A stretch of DNA of 64,000 nt. It comes from Terriglobus aquaticus. GTDB taxonomy: Bacteria > Acidobacteriota > Terriglobia > Terriglobales > Acidobacteriaceae. The first letter of the stretch is position 1, and each line of letters opens with the position of its first letter. Shown here piece after piece: positions 25,936 through 34,161 of this stretch. Both the position numbers and the translations under genes were made by a program. The stretch is taken from positions 3,038,001 through 3,102,000 of the forward strand of contig NZ_JAGSYB010000001.1 in NCBI RefSeq assembly GCF_025685415.1, in the 5' to 3' direction. The notes under the pieces are model-generated. The model ran no database searches. It saw only the letters and a list, made by a program, of their open reading frames with translations, and was not told where the DNA came from.

Positions 25936-28773
25936 ATGAAGACGTCTTTCCGTAGCGCCTCCGCCCTTCTGCTAACCGCATTGAGCGCTGGCCCACTCCT
26001 TCACGCGGCCGTGCCCAACCGCCTCAGCCGGACCGCGGCAGCCACCGCACCGCAAGAGCTGCCGCAGGGCGTTTCGCCCCGCGTCAAAGCCAGCACCCGC
26101 CTCGGCCACCTCAATGGCGATACTCAACTCGCGTCCATATCGCTCGTCCTCGCCCCGTCAGCCGCACAGAGCGCCGCGCTGGACCAGTTACTCGCCGATC
26201 AGCAGAACCCGGCTGCGCCGCGCTATCACCAGTGGCTCACGCCCGCGCAGTTCGGTGCCCAATTCGGCGTCTCCGACGCGGACCTGCAGGTGCTGCAAAA
26301 CTGGCTGACCAACCAGGGCTTCCAGATCACAGAAGTAGCGCCCAGCCGCAATCGCATCACCTTCTCCGGTTCGGCCGCCACGGTCGAAGCTGCCTTCCAC
26401 ACGGAGCTGGACACCTTCCGCCGCGGCGACCAGCAGTTCTTTGAGAACGGCACCGCGCCCCAAATCCCCTCTGCCCTGCAGAACGTCGTGTCCGCCATCA
26501 CCGGCCTGTCCAGCTACCGGCTGCGCCCCGCGTTGCACCGTGTAGTTTCCGCGAACTCCGGCAGCCTCGCCGGGCAGCGGCCGAACAACACCTCCGCCAC
26601 CGGCAGCCACTACGTCACGCCGTGGGATTTCCGACAGATCTACAACGCCAACGGCCTGTTCAACTCCGGCTACACCGGGAACGGCATCAAAATCGCCGTG
26701 CTCGGGCAGTCCGCCGTGGACCTGAACCAGCTCACCTACTTCCAGCAGCTCACCGGTCAGACGCCCAAGGCGCCCACCGTGGTTCTGGTTCCCAATACCG
26801 GCGTCTCCACCGCCTACCAGGGTGACGAGACGGAATCGGAAGCCGACCTTGAATACGCCAGCGGCGTAGCACCGGGTGCATCCGTTACCTTCGTGTACGC
26901 CGGCAGCGCGACAAACGCCGACGTCACCACCGCCCTGAACTACGCCATCACCAACAATCTCGCGCCCATCCTTACCTACAGCTACGGCGGTTGCGAAACG
27001 GAGAACTCGCTTGCGGCCCTGGTGGGGCAGGAGGCTGCGTTTCGCCAGGCAAACGCCCAGGGCCAGACGATCCTCGTCTCAGCCGGCGACACCGGCGCAG
27101 CAGGTTGCGAGGACGTGGGCGTGACCACCGCCTACGACGGCCTGCAGGTCAGCTACCCAGCCAGTTCGCCCTACGTCACCGCCGTCGGCGGTACCCAGTT
27201 CAACGACACCACGAACGGCAGCACGTACTGGAGCGGCTCCAACAACGGCCAGTACGGCTCCGCCATCGGCTACATCCCGGAATCCGTCTGGAACGAGAAC
27301 TCATCCGACCCGCTCTCGGCCGGCGGCGGCGGTGCCAGCCGCGTCTTCGGCAAGCCCAACTGGCAGGTCGCCAACGGCGTCCCGAGCGACGGCGCGCGTG
27401 ACATCCCTGACGTCAGCTTTACGGCTTCCGAGCACGATGCCTACCTGATCTGCACCAGCGACAGCAGCTTCGTCAGCGGCAGCTCGACGGGTGCCTGCAC
27501 CTCCACCGCCTTCGGCATCGGCCGGGTCGGTGGCACGTCGCTTCCCACCCCGGCATTTGCCGGTGCCTTGGCGATGATTCTCAGCGCCAACAACAACACC
27601 ACCGGCATGGGCAACCTGAATCCCTTGCTGTACAGCCTGTTCGGCACCACTCCGTCCGTCTTCCACGACATCACCAGCGGCAACAACAACGATCCTTGCG
27701 CGACCGGCACCCTGGGCTGTGTCAACGGCACGCTGGGTTACAGCGCCGCGGCAGGCTACGACCTTGCCTCCGGCCTGGGTTCGCTGGATCTGGGTGCCTT
27801 CAGCGGCAACTTCAACACCACGCTCGCCGTCACAGGCCGTACCCCCACGCTGGCGCTGACCGTCACCACGGCGAATACAACGAGCATCACTGTAGCCGTT
27901 CGCGCCAGCAGCAACACCTCAACCACCGTGCCCACTGGCAGTGTCACGGTTTCGCTGGATGGTGGCAGCCCACAGACAGTCGCCCTGGGCAGCATCCCCG
28001 TCGGTGGCGCCACCGGAACTCCTGGTTTGGCTACGGTGACATTCACCGGCACTTACGCCACTGGAACACACACCATCAACGCCACCTATGCGGGCGACAC
28101 CAACTTCAGCGGCGCCACGGCTTCCACTACGCTTTCGGTCTCCACAACCAACGGCGGACTCACGCTGGCGGCGACCCCGACCACGGTGACCATCAACAGC
28201 AGCACCGCTCACTCCGGCACCTGGACGCTCAATCTCACCTCCATCAACGGCTACAGCGGCATCGTGGGCATCAACCAGCCCGTTGCCGCCAGTGGTTCCA
28301 ACCTTCCCACGGTCGGCTGCTTCATCGGCCAGGGCGATGTCGGTATCGCTGCCAACGCGAGCGTGTCCACGACGATCACATACTCCTTTAGCTCCGTAGA
28401 TTGCTCGGGTGCGAACGTGATTAAGGTCTTCGGCGACACGCGCAAAGCTATCGCCGCAGCCCGCAAGACCTCCCCACTGTCCGGAACTCATAACCTGCCA
28501 CTGCTCGCGGTTAGCTTCACCGGCCTCCTCGGCTCGGCATTCCTCCGCCGCAAACGCGCCTGGATGACCGGTCTGCTCGCGCTGGCTGCCATGGCCGGCA
28601 CCTTCGGCCTGTCTGGCTGCGGTTCCGGATCCGCTCCCCTCTCCACCACGACCACTGGCGGTAGCGGCACCGTCAGTGCTCCCAAGGGAACCTACAACGT
28701 CGTCTTCTCCGCCTCGGACTACGTCAACAACAGCCCGTCCGCGACCGTCAACGTGACTCTCGTGATTCAGTAA
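25936..28773 (+). CDS. S53 family (sedolisin/kumamolisin-like) secreted protease
   Basis: 945-aa preproprotein. Signal peptide about 1-25. The pro-domain (about 60-205) has YHQWLTPAQFGAQFGVSDAD and VEAAFHTELDTFRRG. The catalytic domain (about 215-635) carries the sedolisin residues E300 and D304 (GDETESEADLE), oxyanion-hole D385 (VSAGDTGAAG) and nucleophile S535 in GGTSLPTPAFAG. The late calcium site is DITSGNN with YDLASGLGSLD. Two Ig-like repeats follow (about 640-830). Near the C-terminus two hydrophobic helices, a basic stretch (RRKRAW) and LSGCGSGS occur before a last beta segment. S53 enzymes are acid endopeptidases, fitting an acidophilic soil life (inference). Start by signal peptide; AGGGA lies about 11 nt upstream. 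Confidence 0.93.
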   Translation: MKTSFRSASALLLTALSAGPLLHAAVPNRLSRTAAATAPQELPQGVSPRVKASTRLGHLNGDTQLASISLVLAPSAAQSAALDQLLADQQNPAAPRYHQWLTPAQFGAQFGVSDADLQVLQNWLTNQGFQITEVAPSRNRITFSGSAATVEAAFHTELDTFRRGDQQFFENGTAPQIPSALQNVVSAITGLSSYRLRPALHRVVSANSGSLAGQRPNNTSATGSHYVTPWDFRQIYNANGLFNSGYTGNGIKIAVLGQSAVDLNQLTYFQQLTGQTPKAPTVVLVPNTGVSTAYQGDETESEADLEYASGVAPGASVTFVYAGSATNADVTTALNYAITNNLAPILTYSYGGCETENSLAALVGQEAAFRQANAQGQTILVSAGDTGAAGCEDVGVTTAYDGLQVSYPASSPYVTAVGGTQFNDTTNGSTYWSGSNNGQYGSAIGYIPESVWNENSSDPLSAGGGGASRVFGKPNWQVANGVPSDGARDIPDVSFTASEHDAYLICTSDSSFVSGSSTGACTSTAFGIGRVGGTSLPTPAFAGALAMILSANNNTTGMGNLNPLLYSLFGTTPSVFHDITSGNNNDPCATGTLGCVNGTLGYSAAAGYDLASGLGSLDLGAFSGNFNTTLAVTGRTPTLALTVTTANTTSITVAVRASSNTSTTVPTGSVTVSLDGGSPQTVALGSIPVGGATGTPGLATVTFTGTYATGTHTINATYAGDTNFSGATASTTLSVSTTNGGLTLAATPTTVTINSSTAHSGTWTLNLTSINGYSGIVGINQPVAASGSNLPTVGCFIGQGDVGIAANASVSTTITYSFSSVDCSGANVIKVFGDTRKAIAAARKTSPLSGTHNLPLLAVSFTGLLGSAFLRRKRAWMTGLLALAAMAGTFGLSGCGSGSAPLSTTTTGGSGTVSAPKGTYNVVFSASDYVNNSPSATVNVTLVIQ

Positions 28774-28813
28774 AGCCGCGAGTTCACGAGCCGCTTTTCG
28801 GAATCGCATCAAC

Positions 28814-28840
28814 AAAGGCCCCGCGCTATGCGGGGCCTTT
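28814..28840 (+). terminator. Intrinsic terminator of the S53 protease gene
   Basis: AAAGGCCCCGC (28814-28824) pairs with GCGGGGCCTTT (28830-28840), 11 bp with a 5-nt loop. It also lies just past the end of the convergent minus-strand gene. Confidence 0.85.
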
Positions 28841-28918
28841 CTGTGCGTCTGGGAGGCATCAGATCAACGTTCGAGTCGAAGACGCCACACAGCTCGCAGG
28901 TCGCTGAAGCCTCTCTTG

Positions 28919-30049
28919 CTACGGCGCGTTGGTTCCATCCGTCGCCTGTCCGCGGCGGCCGCGTGTCTTCGTCGTCAGCTTACGCAGAACGAACTCCTGC
29001 AGCGTGTTGTTCACGCAGTCGCCCGCGATTGCCAGAAACCCGTTCTCCAGGGTCAAGCTGGCGCCCTGCCGATCCTTTCCGACGGCGTACAGATTACTGA
29101 TCGCACCCGACCCCAGGTCGCCCAGCATGCCGGAAAAGTTCACCTGCTGGTGCCCGTTATCGCCCCGCGTCACAAACGCCCGGCTTACCGCGTACCAGAG
29201 CCGCGACCGCGTCGATCCCGTTCCACGATAGAAGTACCGCGGGTCCTGCCGAAAAATCGTGGGCAGAATCGCTCCGCCCAGGAACGTTCCCGTGACCACG
29301 TTGCCCACATTCGCGCCGAACCGGCTGCCGTACCCGGCCGCGCCCTGCCCATATCCGGGCAGGCTGTTGTTGGCCTGCTGGACGCCCGCGATCAGGCCAG
29401 CCAGCACAAAGTTCGCGGGGTCGACGGCCGTGTGTGCCGCCAACTGGAATTTCTGCCGCGGTTTCAGCGGCACCGCCGTCCACTGGTAGCTGACGAAGAA
29501 GTTCGGAAACACGCCCGCCATGCGCTGGTGCTCCTGCAAAGAGACCTGTGCCTGCGCGATCTCCGCCTGCGTCGCCACCACGTTCACCGACTCGTTCGTC
29601 CCGGCGATCTTGAGGGTCACATCCTTTTGCAGGACTTCGCCATTGTCCAGCATCTCGCCACCCACGGCGAGCGGCGAAAACCCGGGCATGGTCACGCTCA
29701 GCACAAACTGCCCGCACGGCACGTTGTCCATCAGGTAATCGCCGTCGGCGTCGCTAGTGGCTGTGCGTTCCCGCACCTTGCCTTCATTCAGCAGCGTCAG
29801 CGAAGCTCCCGGCACGATGCCGCCGTCGGAACCCTTCACCTTGCCCTCAAGCGTGCACAACGGAACGGTTTGCGACACCTGATCCGGCGCTGCCGGCAGC
29901 GCGGACGGGCCCGAATCAATTACTGCTGTCGTCTGCACCTGACCAGACGCCGCAGCGCACACCAGCAGCCCGCCTGCAGCCGCGCATGCCAGCGCCGCTG
30001 CCGTCGATGGAGATCGTCCCGGCTCGCGCCGCTGCAAACTGTCGCTCAT
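28919..30049 (-). CDS. Carboxypeptidase-regulatory-like domain protein
   Basis: 376-aa secreted or outer-membrane-associated protein. A signal-like hydrophobic stretch (about 18-36, ending ASGQ) precedes a carboxypeptidase-regulatory-like beta domain (about 62-150; LEGKVKGSDGGIVPGASLTLLNEGK, DADGDYLMDNVPCGQFVLSV). The remainder has FFVSYQWTAVPLKPRQKFQLA and FRQDPRYFYRGTGS, segments that recur in acidobacterial proteins of this type and may form a small membrane-associated domain. Function unknown. ATG 30049 is preferred; a GTG at 30064 is an alternative. Confidence 0.75.
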   Translation of the reverse strand: MSDSLQRREPGRSPSTAAALACAAAGGLLVCAAASGQVQTTAVIDSGPSALPAAPDQVSQTVPLCTLEGKVKGSDGGIVPGASLTLLNEGKVRERTATSDADGDYLMDNVPCGQFVLSVTMPGFSPLAVGGEMLDNGEVLQKDVTLKIAGTNESVNVVATQAEIAQAQVSLQEHQRMAGVFPNFFVSYQWTAVPLKPRQKFQLAAHTAVDPANFVLAGLIAGVQQANNSLPGYGQGAAGYGSRFGANVGNVVTGTFLGGAILPTIFRQDPRYFYRGTGSTRSRLWYAVSRAFVTRGDNGHQQVNFSGMLGDLGSGAISNLYAVGKDRQGASLTLENGFLAIAGDCVNNTLQEFVLRKLTTKTRGRRGQATDGTNAP

Positions 30050-30211
30050 GACCCGTGCTCTCACCGACGAATACCGTCGCCGAAAGTTTCCGGGCTACCA
30101 ATAACTTTCACCGTGTTACGAACTTGGATGCAAGCTGGCGCAGAACAGCAACTAGGCAGTCCAGCTCTAGCGAACCACGCCTGCCTGCTCGCCCGAAGCC
30201 GCAGCCGCTGC

Positions 30212-30823
30212 TTACAGCCAGCCCTTCGCGCGAGCCATGCGCGCCGCCTCAATCCGGTTGGCCGCACCCAGCTTGCTGATCGCCTCCGACAGATAGTTCC
30301 GCACCGTGCCCTCACTCAGGCGCAGCGACCTCGCCAGCTCCGCCGTCGCCTCCCCATCGCCCGCCCGTCGCAGGATTTCGCGCTCGCGGTCGCTCAGCGG
30401 GTCAGGCTCCGCGTTCCATATCTCTGCCGCCAGATCCGGGTCCACCACGCGCAGGCCGCGATGCACCCGCCGCACCGCGTCCGCAAGCTCCGCGCTCGGC
30501 CGGTCTTTCAGGAGGTAGCCTGAGGCGCCCGCATCCAGCGCACGGCGCAGATACCCTGGCCGCGCGAACGTGGTCACGATCACCACCCGCGTGTCGGGGT
30601 ACAGCTCCCGCACCCGCGCTGCCAGCTCCAGCCCGGTCATCTCCGGCATCTCGATGTCGGTCACCACCACGTCTGGCCGCAGCGTGGCCATCGCGCGAAA
30701 CGCCTCCTGCCCGTTGCTCACGGAGCCGATCACCTCAATGTCCGGCTCAATGCCCAGCAGCGCCGCCAGCGCACCGCGCACCATGCCCTGGTCTTCCGCC
30801 AGCAACACCTTGATCTTGCTCAT
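30212..30823 (-). CDS. Response regulator, NarL/DesR type
   Basis: 203-aa two-component regulator. The receiver domain (1-120) has acidic pocket E10/D11, phospho-acceptor D56 (VVVTDIEMPEMTG), Thr near 84 (VIVTTFA) and Lys near 106 (GYLLKD). A LuxR-type helix-turn-helix follows (about 140-200; LSDREREILRRAGDGEATAELARSL, LSEGTVRNYLSEAISKLG). Its start overlaps the kinase stop by 4 nt, so the pair is translationally coupled. It resembles DesR, which in Bacillus controls the lipid desaturase; no desaturase gene is here, so the target is unknown. Confidence 0.93.
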   Translation of the reverse strand: MSKIKVLLAEDQGMVRGALAALLGIEPDIEVIGSVSNGQEAFRAMATLRPDVVVTDIEMPEMTGLELAARVRELYPDTRVVIVTTFARPGYLRRALDAGASGYLLKDRPSAELADAVRRVHRGLRVVDPDLAAEIWNAEPDPLSDREREILRRAGDGEATAELARSLRLSEGTVRNYLSEAISKLGAANRIEAARMARAKGWL

Positions 30824-32124
30824 CGCGCCGGCTCCTCAATCTGTCCCATCACCCCATCCAGCACGCGCTTCGGCACCGTTGCATGCTCCGCCGCCAGCGC
30901 CGGATTCACCGCTGCGGTTTGACGGACAGGCAGACGCAGCTCTAAGGCAGTGCCCTTGCCATCCCGCGCCGGGCTTACCTCGACCGACCCACCCGCCTGC
31001 TGTACCCGCTCACGCATCCCCCGCAGCCCATTGCCCTCACAATTCCCGCAGCCCACGCCATCGTCTTGCAGCCGCATTCGAAGCGATTTGCCGTCGATCT
31101 CCACCCGCAGCATCGCCGAGCTGGCATGCGCGTGCCGCACAATGTTGGTCACGCCTTCGCGCAGCGCCAGGCACAGCACGTTGGCCTCGGCCGGAGCCAG
31201 TTCGAGCGGCTCCATGCTCACGGTCAGTTGCACACCCGCGGCCACCAGCGCCCGCCGGGCGCGCTGCACCTCGGCTGCAATGCCTTCGCTGCGATAGCCC
31301 GTCACCGCCTCGCGCACCTCGGCCAGCGCCTTGCGCGCGGTCTGTTCTACCTCCTGCATCTCCTGCGCCGCACGTGGCAGGTCGATCGGCAGCAAGCGGT
31401 TCGCCAACTCGCTCTTCATCGCGATCAACGTCAGCGTATGGCCCAGGAGGTCGTGCAGGTCGCGGGCGATCCGTTCCCGCTCGGCCACCTGCGCCAGGTG
31501 CTCAATCTCGTCGTTCGCCTTGCGCAACTGCCACGACGCCCGCTCCTGCTTGGTATAGGCGAAGTTGCTGAAGCCGACCACGAGCGAGAAGAAGATCGCC
31601 ATCGCAGCGGTCCACCACTGCAGGTGGAAGACATAGGCCTCGATCAGGATGCCGATGGATTGCGCGGTCAGGATGGACACATAGGTGCGCATGCTGCCCG
31701 TGACAAACGCCAGGATGACGATGGGGTAAACAAAGACGCCACACGCACTCTGGTTGAACGGGTAGTAGCCAAAGGCGAGCATAAACATCTGCGCCAGCAG
31801 AATGCGTTGGAATCGCCCGTGCGTATTCGGAATGGCAAAGTACAGCGCCAGGAACGCGGCGTAGGTGATGCCGAAGGAGAGCCACTTGTCCCAGGAGTGC
31901 TCGTAGATCGGCTGGATCACCCAGAAGCCCGTGTACAGCAGCGAGACATACCGCATCATCCGCGCCGAGCCCGACGAATTCTTCCAGAACTCCGTGCCGG
32001 ACCCTGCCTCTTTGGCTCCGGTGCGCCGTTGCGAGTCCGCCTGCACTGCCGGATGCGGGCGCTGCGCGGCCGTGCGGTTCTGGGATTCGGCCGTATCCAT
32101 CGTCTCTACCCGGGCGGGCTCCAT
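30820..32124 (-). CDS. Sensor histidine kinase, DesK type (HisKA_3)
   Basis: 434-aa membrane kinase. A hydrophilic N-terminus of about 55 residues is followed by five or six hydrophobic segments (about 58-190), a coiled linker and the HisKA_3 box ERIARDLHDLLGHTL with phospho-acceptor His at 224. The HATPase domain shows the N-box REGVTNIVRHAHA and the G-box DDGVGCGNCEGNGLRGM. The topology matches DesK, which senses membrane thickness or fluidity. It is co-transcribed with the response regulator. The long hydrophilic N-terminus is unusual; internal ATG codons at residue 9 or near 56 could be the true start. Confidence 0.88.
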   Translation of the reverse strand: MEPARVETMDTAESQNRTAAQRPHPAVQADSQRRTGAKEAGSGTEFWKNSSGSARMMRYVSLLYTGFWVIQPIYEHSWDKWLSFGITYAAFLALYFAIPNTHGRFQRILLAQMFMLAFGYYPFNQSACGVFVYPIVILAFVTGSMRTYVSILTAQSIGILIEAYVFHLQWWTAAMAIFFSLVVGFSNFAYTKQERASWQLRKANDEIEHLAQVAERERIARDLHDLLGHTLTLIAMKSELANRLLPIDLPRAAQEMQEVEQTARKALAEVREAVTGYRSEGIAAEVQRARRALVAAGVQLTVSMEPLELAPAEANVLCLALREGVTNIVRHAHASSAMLRVEIDGKSLRMRLQDDGVGCGNCEGNGLRGMRERVQQAGGSVEVSPARDGKGTALELRLPVRQTAAVNPALAAEHATVPKRVLDGVMGQIEEPAR

Positions 32125-32875
32125 TGCTACCCATTGTGCGACCGGCGGCCTTCGGGCGGAAAGGCCGATGTCTCACTGCCCGCACATGACATCTGTCATT
32201 CGGCCCGGCCGACGAGTTTCAGGCCGGCCTGTTGCGGGCTTCCTTGCATCCAGTTCCGGCCCACAACGTCCACAGGCTGGCGTCACCTGTGGACGTTGCG
32301 GAACACCCGGCTTTTACTCAGCCCACCGACGGAGCCTGTGCATTCCGCTGGACACGGCAGGCTGCTCGAAATGAGGGTTCGGACCTGTTTCCCCACGCAA
32401 AGCCGCACCGTTCCTTCCGGCGAACGCGAAAGCCCTGTGGAAACCGTGCATCCTCTGGGACTCCGCCGCACCGGGCCGGCCGAGGACACACAGGGTTCAC
32501 ACGGAGCTGCACCGGATTTAGAAATCGCGACAGGATCGCAACCAGCCGTGCTGCTGTCACTTGCGACGACTTTCCACATTTCCGGCAACAACGATGACGA
32601 CTACGAGACATATCTCTCTGAAGAGTTCCTGATCTTAGAAACCATCCTCGCGAAGGCCGGAAGTCGTGGCTTGCCAATGGCAACTTTGCGATCTCCGCCA
32701 GAGTCCGGTTCTCCACTGCACGCGTACCGTTTTCCCCACCCCTGGGACCGGCTACCATGAAGCTGGTAGAGCGGCGTTCCAACCGCGTCGGCGCAGTGTT
32801 ACCCTTGCTCACACGCCACAGCGCAGCGGGGTCATCCGGCACCCGCACAGCCGCACCAAACGGGAGATCCGCACC
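32125..32875. other. Gene-free stretch upstream of dnaN with DnaA-box-like sites; candidate oriC
   Basis: No convincing gene is present in 750 bp. Sites resembling TTWTNCACA are: CTTTCCACA at 32570-32578, TGTGGAAAC (reverse) at 32436-32444, TTTCCCCAC at 32388-32396, TTTTCCCCAC at 32730-32739, and GTCCACAGG in both arms of a perfect 13-bp inverted repeat (32264-32276 and 32286-32298). A comparatively AT-richer stretch lies at about 32585-32645. Its position next to dnaN and 24 kb from parABS fits a replication origin, but dnaA is not seen. Confidence 0.4.
32264..32298. repeat. 13-bp perfect inverted repeat
   Basis: CAACGTCCACAGG at 32264-32276 and CCTGTGGACGTTG at 32286-32298, spacer 9 nt. 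Each arm contains CCACA, the core of a DnaA box. Confidence 0.8.
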
Positions 32876-34078
32876 ATGTCCACCTTTGCCACGTCGCCCG
32901 CTGAGGACACCAGCAGCTCCGCGCAGCCGCCCGTCGGCCCTCTCGACATCACCGTCTCCCGCGCCGATCTCCTGCGCGAGCTCACCGCGGCCCAGTCCGT
33001 CGTCGAGCGCAAGACCACCATCCCGATCCTGTCGAATTTCCTGTTTGAGGCCTCGGACGACCGCCTCACCATCACCGCGACCGACCTCGACCAGAGCCTG
33101 CGCACCAGTTGCCCGGCCAAGGTTAAGAAGCCCGGCGCCTGCACCGTTCCCGCGCGCAAGCTGTACGACTACATCCGCCTCTTGCCCGAAGGCGAAATAT
33201 CCATCAAGCTGCAGGACAACCACTGGGTCCAGATCCGCAGCGGCCGCTCCAACACCAAGATGGTCGGCATGGCCCGCGCCAACTTCCCGCAGGTGCCGGA
33301 GTTCCCGGCCGTGGGCGCGACCAAGATCGCTGCCAGCGCCCTGCGCAGCATGGTCGCGAAGACCATCTTCGCCATCTCGTCGGAGGAGTCGCGCTACACC
33401 CTCAACGGCGCCTTGCTCGTGCTCAAGCCCGAGTCCATGGCCATGGTCGCCACCGACGGCCATCGCCTGGCGCACATCGAGCGCCTGGGCGAGTCGCTCT
33501 CCGGCGTGACCGGCGAGAAGAAGACCCTCATCCCGCGCAAGGCCCTCGGCGAGCTCTCCTCGCTGCTGGCCAACACCACCGCGGCCGACGAGTCCGCCGA
33601 CTTCCTCGAGTTCGCCGACGACGACACCACGCTCTTCTTCCGCATGGGCGGCCGCGTTCTGACCAGCCGCAAGCTGACCGGCCAGTTCCCCAACTACGAA
33701 GCCGTTCTGCCGCGCGACAACAACAAGTTCGTCATCGTCCGCACCGAGGACCTGATGGGTGCCCTGCAGCGCGTCGCGCAGTTCGCCGACGAGCGCTCCG
33801 GCGCGATCAAGATTCGCCTCGAACAGAACGAGCTCCGCATCTCCTCGCAGTCCACCGACTCCGGCGAATCTGAGGACATCATCGAGACACCCTACAACTA
33901 CGACCCGCTCATGGTCGGCTTCAACTCCAGCTACCTCATCGACTTCCTCAAGGCCGTCGGCAACACCCCGGAAGTCCGACTCGAGTTCAAGGACTCGCAG
34001 TCGGCTGGCCAGATGCGCCCCGAAGACGGCAACGAAGACCAGAAGTATCGCTACATCCTCATGCCCATGCGCATCTGA
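32876..34078 (+). CDS. dnaN: DNA polymerase III subunit beta (sliding clamp)
   Basis: The clamp that tethers polymerase III to DNA. 400 aa, about 30 longer than usual because of a Ser/Pro-rich N-terminal extension. Clamp segments: DLLRELTAAQSVVERKTTIPILSN, ITATDLDQSL, VPARKLYDYIRLLP, MVATDGHRLAH, GQFPNYEAVLP and the terminal YRYILMPMRI with the peptide-binding pocket residues. ATG 32876 is chosen because GGGAG lies 9 nt upstream; longer in-frame starts have no support. Usually next to dnaA, but here the upstream neighbour is a two-component system. Confidence 0.97.
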   Translation: MSTFATSPAEDTSSSAQPPVGPLDITVSRADLLRELTAAQSVVERKTTIPILSNFLFEASDDRLTITATDLDQSLRTSCPAKVKKPGACTVPARKLYDYIRLLPEGEISIKLQDNHWVQIRSGRSNTKMVGMARANFPQVPEFPAVGATKIAASALRSMVAKTIFAISSEESRYTLNGALLVLKPESMAMVATDGHRLAHIERLGESLSGVTGEKKTLIPRKALGELSSLLANTTAADESADFLEFADDDTTLFFRMGGRVLTSRKLTGQFPNYEAVLPRDNNKFVIVRTEDLMGALQRVAQFADERSGAIKIRLEQNELRISSQSTDSGESEDIIETPYNYDPLMVGFNSSYLIDFLKAVGNTPEVRLEFKDSQSAGQMRPEDGNEDQKYRYILMPMRI

Positions 34079-34101
34079 CCCGCACCTCAGCACCAACACA
34101 G

Positions 34102-34126
34102 AAGCGGTGGCCACAAGCCACCGCTT
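34102..34126 (+). terminator. Intrinsic terminator of dnaN
   Basis: AAGCGGTGGC (34102-34111) pairs with GCCACCGCTT (34117-34126), 10 bp with a 5-nt loop, followed by TCGCTTTG. Confidence 0.8.
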
Positions 34127-34161
34127 TCGCTTTGCCGGAACCGCCAATCGAACAAGGGTGG

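Noticed and set aside
32585-32615. Possible DnaA-trio beside the CTTTCCACA box
   Set aside because: The stretch has a 3-nt periodicity but lacks the required central adenines on the proper strand.
32318-34147. Long open frame antisense to dnaN and its upstream region
   Set aside because: Shadow of dnaN codon periodicity; the upstream part has no protein-like composition.
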